Made by a program: the position numbers and the translations under genes. Under the pieces are notes generated by a model. The model was given only the letters and a program-made list of their open reading frames with translations. It searched no databases and was not told the DNA's origin. Positions 1 through 12,200 of a stretch of 64,000 bases of DNA are shown here, in pieces; position 1 is the stretch's first letter; each line of letters starts with the position of its first letter. The stretch is taken from NCBI GenBank assembly GCA_944548615.1, contig OX155955.1:3223279-3287278 (forward strand), given 5' to 3'. Source of the DNA: Micropterix aruncella (taxonomy: Eukaryota; Arthropoda; Insecta; Lepidoptera; Micropterigidae).

Positions 1-130
1 ATAGTAACAAATGACAGGAAAATAGCTTTTTAACAACATAATCGTCGTTATTGGTGGTAGGGACGTTTTGCTCATCCTACTTTGATTAATTAAAATAATA
101 AACTAAAGATGTAACGTATATAAAATTTAC

Positions 131-295
131 CAATGCAGTCCTGATTATCGACGTAAGTTATTTCTGGTATCATTAATCCTTCTCTTCTGTACAACTCCTG
201 TTCATTCTTTAGAATCCTTTCGTTGAAGAACTGCTGAAGTTTCTCGTTGCAGTAGTTTATGCAAAACTGCTCGTAGCTGTTAACCGTGAAGTATT
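131..295 (-). CDS. Myo6: Myosin VI exon 9 (relay-helix exon, residues 470-524)
   Basis: Acceptor CAATTTTACAG, then AATACTTCACG. It completes Glu470 of switch II and encodes [35 protein letters not shown] and then the segment ending VDNQDCI. The donor is ATTG|GTAAAT, phase 1. It lacks long open-frame support because it begins without Met, but similarity to the family is near complete. Confidence 0.95.
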
Positions 296-3190
296 CTGTA
301 AAATTGTTTCGAAAGAAAATACCATAGTTATTAAACTATAAATTCATAAAAAAATTTAAATAATATGGAATAACTGATATTTATAAGAATTTATAATAAA
401 ATTAATTATACATGGACGACTTTATCTTTAAGTATAAATAGAAAAGAGGAAGGAACCCCCCCCCCCCTAGAAAAGGTAACTTTCTAGCAATGCTTTTCAA
501 TGAATTTTGCATATTAACTAGACATCAAATAAAATGCAGGCAACAAAACAAGTATCAGTAAAGACTGAATTAATTACCAAATCCAGCAATGTCCAATACA
601 CCAATGTAGTAGCTGGATGCTTGAAGCGGTATAGAGGTGTTGATCACACTGACGATATGATCGAAGAGTCGGCTGTAAAGTGCTTTAGCCAATGCATCGC
701 GAGCGTTGGCTGCTTCTCGCACCTTTAAAGGAACCCTGAAAAATAATAATCTCCTTTACAATACCAGAAAGATTGATTTTTGGGCTGGATAAATCAGTCG
801 CTCAACACTAGTACTTGGTCTCGAAAGCCAAAATGCGTGAATCCTTAAACTTCCTTGCCTACATGTTCTGCAGTCAACTCATACCAGATCTCACACATTC
901 AGGATCACAGATTAACAGGATCCACGAAGGTTTAGTTTTTTGTAATTCTCATTGCAGTAGCATCTAATAGGCATGGGTTGATGATTTTATTCGGTGATAC
1001 CTTTTACGAGCTTAGTTTGTTTGTTTGTTTGTTTGTTTACACTCTTTATTGTGAAAATGTCACAATGGGTGGCTTAGTAGTAATTCTTCGCAAATAACTA
1101 TAGTAAACCTATTTTTTTTCCATTTACACAAATTAAAAAATCATCTCGTGAACGAAGTTATTCAGTTTTTTTATACCCTGAAAAGCTTGCTTGTTGGTGT
1201 GCATGAGGTCTCACATATAGAGCAACGACTATCTTCCAGTGCATTGTAGGGGGATTGCAAAAGTCACCAACTGTTGTCCAGTCATTGTGACATTGGAGGC
1301 CAACGGCATGACCCATACTGTTGTTGTTATAATTCTTTTTGCAACGGTGACTTCTTCAGGTACACATAGCTCATGGTTGTACTGCCATACTGTCCAGCAC
1401 TATATTGGCTGGATCCACCAAGATTTTTGTGGAAGTCAAGACAACTGCACGATTTTATACTGCCTGGCTCTTAGAAATTAATCGAATTTTAATAAAAATG
1501 ACAAGGCATACCCGGAAACGAAGAGGCCGACAGACTGGCAAAACTGGGCACACTGGATTGCCCAGTGGAGCCAGCTGTAGGGGTCCCCTTCGCTACAGGT
1601 AAGAAAATCATCAGGGACTGCTTGGAGCAGGAACATCGGGCTTCCTGGAAACAGAGTCAGGGATGTCGCCAGGCTAGAGCCATGATGGAGCAACCACTAC
1701 AGAAGAAAACCAAGGCCCTACTTGACATGAGCAAGAAGAACCTTAGAACCACTATCGGTCTCCTCACCGGACACACGACCCTTAGAGCTCATCTATTCAA
1801 CCTTGGTTTGACTGAGAGCAAGGATTGCCGAATATGTGGCGAGGAACCTGAAGACAGCATACACATTGTTGGTCGCTGTCCAGGGCTCGCCGCCAAAAGA
1901 CACAGTTTACTGGGACGAGCCTTTCTCGAACCCAGTGATCTGCCCAACTTGAAGGTCAGTGACCTACTTGGACTGGTAAGAAGTACCGGGCTACTAGCTG
2001 ACCACTGACCTAACCACACAGTGGGTAGTTACAAAAGACCTTACAGATCTAGGTGACATCAAGGGCTGGAAACAAGCCCCCCACTCCATCTACTACTACT
2101 ACTACTAATAAAAATGACGTTGGTTGTATCCTCTTTATATATCCTCTTTATATATAGATATGGTTATATCTAAATCATTTCATTTCATTTCATTTCCTCT
2201 TATGTATTTTTTGATTTCTTGATTTGATAGGTTGCAAAGATTTATGTGTAATGTGTCGTAGTGACTAACATTTTGTAGTAACTGTAATACTCACATTATT
2301 GCTGTACCCTTTAAACCACCTCGAGAGCTTTGCATTAACCTTGAGATGAGTGACATTTTCAGTTCAGAGAAATCTACGCCTAGTAGCTGAGCGGCGAATG
2401 ATAAAGTGCTCTCACTGCCTGTTGTGACCTAAAAAAAATATATATTAATATAATATCATAACTCACACAAAGCTAATGTATATCGTGTAAACTCCTGGGT
2501 TAAGGAGTTTGATTTTATACAAAAAAAAACAAATCAGGCTACTTTAGACAAAATTTTACCCTAAACAGCGTAAAAGGTGCAAGTATAATATTTTTTTTGT
2601 TTTTAACCTTTATACCCCTAATTACTAACGATTAACTTTAATGTCTAATGGCAATTATCTTACAGGCGACCGGCTTTAATAACATCAGCAGTACTCAGAG
2701 GCGATCACCCATACAAGTACTGACCACACCCGACGCTGTTTAACTTTGGTGATCTGACGGGAACCAGTGTTTCAATGCGGCATTACATAATTTTTATTAT
2801 TTTTAACAGGTAGGCATCTTCATCGTAACCCCTAGAGCCCCGATTGGCCGATATCGGCCACAAAACGATTCAGCGTGATGTCCCCGTTTTAATTTAATTT
2901 TAATTTAATTTGTTTTATTTTACTATATTTTAGTATGCTAATATGTTTTATTTTAATTATGGGTACAGTGGTTTGGCAGTAATTAATGTTTTGGTGAGAC
3001 AGTGTCATAATTCAATTTTTTTACTAATTTTTTCTAAAATTTTTTGGGACATCAACTTGTTAATCGGCTGAGGGGCCGAGGCCTGAAGGGTTAAGTTAAG
3101 CCTGCAGGCAATATTTTAGAGCTAACTAATAGGTTAGCTCTAAAATATTGCCTGCAGGCAATAAGCTCGCCTTTTCTTAAGAATAAAGAG

Positions 3191-3226
<36 letters not shown>

Positions 3227-6200
3227 GTTACGTTTAAAATCCATGGTGATTATCTTTTTTTTTATATCAGTGAAATACATCTACAAGGATAAAAACAAAT
3301 GAATTAACTGACGATTAAGCTGAAATTAGTCCACTGTCATTGGGCAGTTCATATTTGAATATGGAATGAAGTTAGTAACACTTGGTCCTTGCGCCTCGTA
3401 TGCACAGTATACCAACCAGTATCTTTACTCTCGAGCTACAAGGCAATGCGGAAAGAGGGTTGCGAGGAATGTGGGCAGAGGGGTCTGTCCCGACGAACGC
3501 GAACATTTAGCACATTACGGCCAGATAAAGGATGGCGACCTTTTCGAGCATTCGGACATCTGCGTAGACCGAGTAGAGGAACATCTGGCGAGCAAATGCG
3601 AGCCCTTACGACTTGTGTCATATTCGTTTTGATTTCAATTTTGTTCTAAGAGAAGCTACTGTCTGGGGTACACTGTGTCATATGTATGTATTTATGGAGT
3701 GGCGCATGAGTTATATTTGAATGCCCCTTTCCTTCTTGCGACACTGTGACAAGCTGCAGGCATAACCAAATAAAACAATAATATCCTTACCCTACAGCCG
3801 CCTTTGACATCGTCAGGATCATCCTCGAAATCAATGTTTCCCAGGTGGAGGACGGCGGCAACAGTGCAGTAAATAGCATACGATTGCGCTTCCGATAAGC
3901 CCGTCCTCGAGAGAGCCTGATGAAGTCTACGGAAATCGTCCACATCGTCCAGTAGAGGATCTCGGAGAGCCCCCCTGCTCTGGTGACTTTTACTGCACTG
4001 ATTTGGAGTCAGTTTTTTATCCGTCCCCTTCGATGTGAAATATTGTGTGCAACCACTTCGCAGGTACTATTGGAAATCAAATAGCGAATCAGAATGGAAT
4101 AGGAAAAAGTTCCGCCCGACGTTTCGGCGATGTTGCAACCGCCATTACCCAGGATAGACTACCCTCGACAGACTGACGCCGTTGTCAGTCTACCCTGGAC
4201 ACCGGCGGTTGCAACATCGCCGAAACGTAAGTTTATGCGTTTTTATCTTATTTATAATATCAAACAACCGTGATAGTCTTCCATTTCATACAACAAAAAG
4301 TAAATCGATATTCATAAAACATATGAAGCGATACAACTAGAGAGCAGTACTTTTGTCAGCGATAGTAATTGAATCAAATCTTTGGCCACTGTATCAATTT
4401 TGTCACTCCTCTAATTTTTTTTAGTAACAACTGTGGGAAAGCTCCTGATCTACCACGAAAAGATTAGTTTTCTTTCATTTATTTAATAATTTCGTTCATT
4501 TAATAATAATAAATATTGTAAATTTTTAAATCTAATGTAAATCTAATTTTAAATATAATATCTATCCAAATATTACATATAATTTAAAATTATTTTAAAT
4601 CGATTAGATAATATTATAAATATTGGGCTCGATTGCGTTTCTTCGTGGACTAAATCGAAAATTAGTCCGTGTGAACGAGACAGGGCAATACGCTAGAGCG
4701 GAGTGTGAGATGACCGGTTATCACTTTTTCGCATTAAAACTGCCCGCCAAGGTCAAATCTTACACCGCACGAAATATGCTCGAATTTATTCGGACGAGTA
4801 TAAGTTCGGCAGGTAGTATTTATCGACGATCGTTCGTTTCATATTCCGCTTTAACGTATTGCTCTGTCTCGTTCGCTTGGACTAATTTTAGTTTTAGTTC
4901 ACAAAGAAACGCAATCGGGCCTATTATCATGTTATATTTTAGGAGTATTATACTATATTAAGTATTTATCTATATCTATTTATCTATTAGTTACATACAA
5001 AATAACAATAATTTAATTTTGACATTGAACCCCTTGAGTATGATACGACCAAATCTGGTTCTGAAACAATTATCCGTTGAGTATGATACGACCAGATCTG
5101 GTTCCGCGTTTTTTTCACTTCTTTGATGTTCTCATATTTATTCATAATTATCTAATTGTTTTACAAAATGATATTTCAATATTCTATATTCGAAATTTCA
5201 ATGCAATCATTGTGCAGTTGTTCTTTTTATGATTGGTGTAGTAGTTTCGTAGTTATAGTACTTTAAGGTCGATGTCGCCGAAAATCCTGCAAAAGAGACA
5301 GATGCATCCATGAAAATACCCATTTACTCCAAGGGTTAACAATTTCAATTGTTAAAAAATTAAATTATTGTTATTATTATTGTTATGTGGGAAAAATGAC
5401 CAATATCAATTATTTTGTGAAACTGATATACTAATGCCATCTTGTGGCTTGTTAATGACATGAATCGATTTTCGGAAAAAATGATTATAATCTCCCCTTA
5501 AATGGAGAAGAAGTTGTATGATGGGCAAGAACGATCAAAGTCCACATCAGTCACTTTCCTGTCAGGTCCAGAGGTGGGGTACCTTGATGACCCTTTGGTT
5601 GACGCTGAGGAGGAACTGCGATGGAAAAAACTGATCGAGGACAATGACTTTTCTACGTTTTCGCTTTTTTTCCGGAGGTACGATGTATATTTTTTTTAAA
5701 CTCGCATATTCTTAAATTATTATATTTTATATGTATATTAAAGTTTTCTTGTTTTTTTTCTGAGGTGGAATTTAAGTAAAATGTATATATTTTTGAAACA
5801 CAAATATGTTTGGTTTACAGACAAAATATATTTTTTTCTCACTCAAACCCTTCCTAAAGTCTCGATTACATTGAGCAAGTTTATAATCTACTAGCCAGCG
5901 AATTCACTATCTGCTAGTAAACTCGCCCAGTGTAATCATATACTGAAAGTTACTAGCCGATTGTAAACAATCTACGGAGAAAAGTGGAAAGCCGGGTTAC
6001 TTTGCTCATTACTCGCTGGCAGGTGGGCTTGTTAGCTAGTAAACCAACCATGTGTCATCATAGTTGCTAGTGAGATAGCTAGTGTCTCATAGTTTCTAGT
6101 GAATATCTCATTTGTCTACAAAATTTCGACGGCATCAGTTTGCTCGGCGGTCATTATTTTAGCTCATGTTATCAAAAAGGAGTTACAGAGGAAAGCAAAA

Positions 6201-9200
6201 CGGCACAGAAAATCGTGGGTAAAATCCCGGATAGAAAGACGTTAGAAACATGGTGAATCTAGCAATTTACTAAAAGGGCTAAAGCAATTTACTAAAACTC
6301 GCTCAATGTCATCGAGCCTTTAGATATCATTTTCCAGTTAGTAAATTTTAAAAATGAAATTGTCAAAAATTTCGAAAAGTTTACATCGATCCGTTTTTTC
6401 TATAGCCCTTCAATTACTTTAATTATTTTTACTATAACTATACATTTAAAAACGAAAGACATCTATATATTCATATCTATTGCAGTGTAATGTCCGCTCT
6501 AGCAATAGCTAAGCTTAATGGAACGACAGGCGATATGGTATTTAATAAATACAAGACTATTGCTAAGGGTTATTGTTTTCTATGTATGTATAGAGTATTA
6601 TACACACATTGCACAAAAAACCATTTTTTAAATTGAAGAGAAATGAATATCGCCGATATGTTCTTCTCCAATAAAGAAAATAAATAAATAAACTTACATT
6701 GAAATCGTCGGGTTTTGTAAGTCGTAACTTCTGTCTAAGTTCCGGCGGTGCGCCAGCGCACAGCAAATAAAACACATGATAGTTCCTCTCCTCAGGACTC
6801 TGTGTACAAATCCTCGACTTTTCAAGTAAGTAGTGCGAGATGTAGCCACCGACTACTTGCCATTTGTTGCTGAAGTGCACTTCCATGAATTTACCAAACC
6901 GGGAGCTGTTGTTGTTGCGCGTTGTTTTCGCGTTTCCAAAAGCTTCCAAAATAGGATTTGCTAGAAGAAAATGGGAATATTTTCATTCATGAATTTTAAT
7001 TCATGAATTTTAATTCATGAGGGGCAACACCACAGCCCAGACGACTGGGAAGGTGTTGTTGCGCGTCGTTTTCGCGTTTCCGAAAGCTTCCAAAATAGGA
7101 TTTGCTAGAAGAAAATGGGAATATTTTAATTCATGTATTTTAATTCATGAAGGGCAATCCCACAGCCGACTGGGAAGGTAGGTACAATGCATCGTAACAT
7201 CTCAACAAAAGTCAGTACTAGGCGGAGGCATCCCCATCAACCGCCACTCCGAGGAAAAAGATAGAAGTAGAAAAATGTCCGTCCTGCATAGTTTTGTAAG
7301 AAACAGTTACAATGTCTCTGTCTCTCCCACCCTCTCTCCCTACCTCTTTCTATCCATCTCTCCTACCCCTCTTCCTTCCCTCACGCCTTCCGATTGTCCC
7401 TTCCTCCCTCTCTCCCGTCCTCCCTTTCTCTCTTACTCTCTCCTCTCTCCCTTCTTTACTTTCACCCTCCCTTCAAGCCCCTCCCTCTCTCCCTTCCTTC
7501 CTCCTTCTATTTCTCTCTCCCCCTATTTTTCCCTTTCTCCTACCCTCTCTCCATCCCTACCTTCCGCCCTCCTACCCTTACTCCCTTAATCACAGTATAG
7601 TAAAGTCAAGACAATTATATTTATCAAACCTAAAGAGGAGGCCAAGAACGGGTAAAGTAAATGGTGGAAGGCACCTGGTGTGATGAACAAACAACATCGA
7701 CATCCAATATGGATTTGTGCGTTTGAATTAAGCGGCAAGAAAATAATATGATTTAGTTTATTACCGTCTAGAATCTTCTGCTCGACTGGACCGGCGCCTG
7801 ACGCCCATAGATCGCATAAGTATCTCAGTATGTATTTTGTAGACTCTGTCTTGCCAGCACCGGATTCACCAGAAACGATGATTGACTGAGACTGCTTCAG
7901 ATTTCTCATATCCCGAAACGCCTTATCAGCTGAAAAAAGTCAGAAAACATGATGTGATGTGATGAGACACAACTTTTTGGGTGTATTTTTGTAATTTCAC
8001 ACACAAGACTACAACTAGAGCTGACAACTACAACGGATGAACCCGTCACCTCGTAACGATATTGGATCGTGCTGTCCCGTAGAGAAGAAGACTTGAGACG
8101 AAAACCAATCCACTGTCTAGTTACGCCACCTGCCCGTCAGAGGCCAACGCCTTACGGCGAGGCACCGGGAAAGGTATCCAGCGGGCAGCCTCGCCCCCTG
8201 ACTACAGTTTTGGAAGGATATCTCCGTCTGGAATTAACCCTCAGGATAATTCCAACCTACCGACTGGTCTTGATCTCTACCTGCCGTATGTTCAGCGGTC
8301 ATTCAGTTTGAGTCTATCGTGGACCAAATGCATCTTTTGCCGGGCTCTGAATTCAGGGTTAGATAGCTTTCAAGAGTGGTTGAAGACAGGTTAACATCCA
8401 CTCCCGCTGCTTAGGAGACGGTATATTTCCATAGTCTGCAGACTCCTTCAGCAATTAGTCAGGATGCATTCCCACCAGGAGAAACCGGTCCACCAGCCGT
8501 GAGACCTGAGACGCGAGAGTCTCACCCGGGGTAGTTCAGCACGAGGAGGCTTCTGAATAGAAGCTGAATCGTTAGTTGAGCCAATCCGAGAACAAAATGG
8601 ATCTTGTGGCCCAAGCTGCCCGAAACCATTCGCTACCACAGAAGAGACTAGTCGTTTTGTAAAACCCACCTAGTCGCAACATCTTCTAGGCGGGCATTTA
8701 TAGGATTATACGGTCAGCACTCAGGCGGCCATCTAAGTACTGATAGCGCACAACACTGCTTAACTTCAGTACTGTAAAAACTTTAGTACCTAATTGTTCC
8801 GTGCGGCTTGGGCCTGATGACCTATCTGTTATATTAGGTCGGCTCAACTCACTGTTCAACTTCCATTTGGTAGCCTCCTAGAAGAGGGACTAACCTGAAA
8901 AGGACTATGTGAATTCTGCCTGCGGCTGTAAGCCTAGTTGTGGACAGGTGGATTCGGATGTTCCAATCTGGGGAAACACCTCGGGCGGTATTTAGCAGTC
9001 TGCTCATCGTGCCACGTCAGCCTGATACCGTGTGATAATGACGGGCAAAGGGCACTAGAGGCCGCGCAAGCGACTTTGAACCTGCGACCAAACTGGATGA
9101 TGGAGAAATCCCTCCAAATCTGGTAGTAAAGGAGCAAGGTCGGCTTGCTGGATCCTCTTCCCAGTCTCTCCAGGTAAGTCTTTAGACTCTTACTGGCTCG

Positions 9201-12200
9201 TAGGTGTAGCTAGACAGTGGATCGTCTCTGTCTGCTAAGTCCTTCAAGTTCACTCCATGCGAGGCACAACGACCTGATGCCGTTATAACTCCTTGGGGTG
9301 ATGGGTTCGTTTGTCGTGATTGACACGCACAGTACGTACAAACGAGAACCGGTGTGTCATTGTAGCTACGGATGCTACAACCTATTTCTCACGATTGCCA
9401 GGATTAAAAGGACTGGCATATAAACATTGATTTTATACGAACCTAAAGCAAAAACATGCGGCGTCAATTCCCCGAGTGACTTTCCCTGATATGATTTAAT
9501 AGTCGTTGCAGAATACAAGTTTTGAATATCTTTGTAAGGGTTGACCGCTATCAGAATATTTGCAACGTAAGTCTGCAATAAAAAGAATAAAATTATTAAT
9601 AAACAAATGTGAATAAATTTAAATTCAACTTTGAAACTAATACCAACGTATATTTTGTCCTTGTGATATCGCCTCAGGATATTATTTAATAATGTAGCCT
9701 CATTCAGGAACATCAATTCGCCTGAAACAACAAAAGATACATCCACTTTAATGACTCCTTAGAGTTTATGCAAAATCTGAGTGAATTTGCTGGGTTCAAA
9801 TCGTTTCTTATTAGATTTTCTATTACAGAGAATTATTCTACATGAAAAACTTAATGGTCCTGGTTTAGAAGGCAAAAAAAAACATGTTTTCCATGTTTTT
9901 TTTTTTAACCTACAGTGGAAATCTATTTTTAAATCTTCCACCTCTGGAAGTCTTAGATTGCTGTAAGCTTAAAAAATTACTACTTTTCTTTAAAGAAAAC
10001 TTTCAATGCATTTCTCTCAAAACCATATTTTTCAGTGAGCCGGTGACAAAAAAAAAAACTTAGACAGATAGTTATTCCAAAAAAAAAAGAAAGACTATTA
10101 AATTCTCTTCTATAAGAAGAACACAAAATTTTTGGGCATCTACAAAATACTTATATGTAACAATTATTTTTACATCAGAAAAAAATACGCTTGTTATTAC
10201 TTGAAATTCGGTACACACATGCCTTGTTGGACCGAAATCACGTTTTGGCTGGAATATCTCGTATACAAGCGACGCATTTTTTTTAAACTACCGCCGTATT
10301 TAAGAAAACACTACATAATTTTTGAAAAATACCATTTTAATACCATAAAAAAACTACAAAATACCAAAAAAGACTACTTTTGCTATTATAGTCACTTGAC
10401 ACCAAAAGAGTGGAGGGAGGGTGAGGGGTTTGGGGGAGGGGGGGAGTTGTCTGCTTGCCGGGAAAGTCTAATGGGTGACACAGCCGATTTCTTTTTCTTC
10501 TTTTTATATTCAGACATGAATCTAGTTTCAACGGACTAGACCAAAAAACTGAATGAATGTTATGGTTTTTCGTGAGAATCACTACTCATACTTTTTGTAC
10601 TCGACTCTAAAACGAAATCAGAAGATCTTAATTATAAAACAAAACAGAATCATACTCTAAAACGAGAGTTTTTTATTTTTTATTTTCTTGTTTAGTCTGC
10701 AGTATAGTCACGCCCGTTTAATACTGTAACCTTAGCCTGTAACTTTAACAGTAAGCAAAATATTATTATCTTAAGATAATATTTTTCGTTATGGAAATAG
10801 TTGCTTGATTTTTTTAATTCGATTTTAAACTTTATCCTATTTATGTCACATTTTTAAAAATTACATAAAAGAAAAGTCGCAAAGTACATCAACCCACCAG
10901 GTATACGCCTGCATTTCACATATTATTTTGCGCATTTATCAAGCATATTTACCTTTCTGAAATGTTGATCTCAATCTTACTATTAGATGACTGAGATAGG
11001 TAATGTAATAGCGTCTGGAGAAAACCAACGCGACTGCACAGTGAATGTAACAACAATTTGATCCGCCGATTAGAGTAAGCAGAGCGTGACAATTTCACAC
11101 TAACTATTATATAATTTACGACTTAATGATGGTGGGGAATGAGCTTTGTAAAAAGGTAGACGGAAAAGTGTAGTTTAAATCGGCGATTTATCGAGGTCTT
11201 TCAACTAGTATTTGCATAATTGTAGACAGCTGGAAATACGAGAGACGTTATAAATAAGATAAAAGTATTTTTTTAAAAAAAAACAAGCTATTACAAACGT
11301 GAACTAAAAACTCCAGACCCTCGTCATTATGTGTAATAGAAAATACTCATGATAACAAAATATACAATCCCAAATTCGACTGTCACATCGACAAATTCGA
11401 TGTGTAATGGAAAGTACTCAAGAAATATAATAATAATAATAAAACGCTTTATTTGATTAATCAAAAAGGCGAGCTTATTGCCTAAAAGCAATATCTTACA
11501 GCTAACCTTAACCTAATGGAACAATGTTATGCAGTAAAATTAACTTAAAACTAATAAATTAAATTTATACAGGCAATTCAAACATTCAAATATAGGTTAG
11601 CTCTAAAATATTGCCTGCAGGCAATGAGCTTGCCTTTTCTCACGAATAAAGCGATTTTTTTTTTTTTTTTGTGTAATGGAAAGTACTCATGACAACAAAA
11701 CAAACGAGCCCAAAATCGACTATTTTAGCACTTTCCATCATGCAGTTCGTGGCAATCTTGCGGCTCCATCTTCAGACCCTCGTCATCGTGTGTAATGGAA
11801 AGTACCTACTCATGATAACAAAACATACTAGCCCAAAGTCGACTGTCCTACCATTTGCCATCAGGGGTCCAGTCCATACATCCCGGCTCAATCATCAAAT
11901 TAGATCGATGGTACCATAATATTGCATTGTCACAGAACTTACACAACCTATGCCAAATTTCAGATCAAACGGATACCAGGAAATGGTTGAAAAATGGTTT
12001 GCAAATTTTGAAACGGACAACTTACATACGAACATTGCAAGTTAAAATAAAGCTTGTAAAAACGGAATTTTGTGCGGTGATTAAATACTTTGTTTTTTAT
12101 TTGTAGGGAGCAACTATTTCAAGACTTAGGAGATACATTAGGGGTTGATGCTCCCACATATTCTACGGTTGCTCGTTGGTGTGCCGAGTTTCAGCGTGGG

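Noticed and set aside
534..728. Plus-strand open frame of 64 codons
   Set aside because: It is the shadow of myosin VI exon 8 on the other strand, which has strong protein similarity and proper splice sites.
2670..2785. Functional 5S rRNA gene
   Set aside because: Both ends are degraded, there are several internal changes, and no T-run terminator is placed at the expected end.
7275..7683. Three overlapping Ser/Pro/Leu-rich open frames
   Set aside because: They come from the C/T-only tract; composition alone keeps them free of stops.
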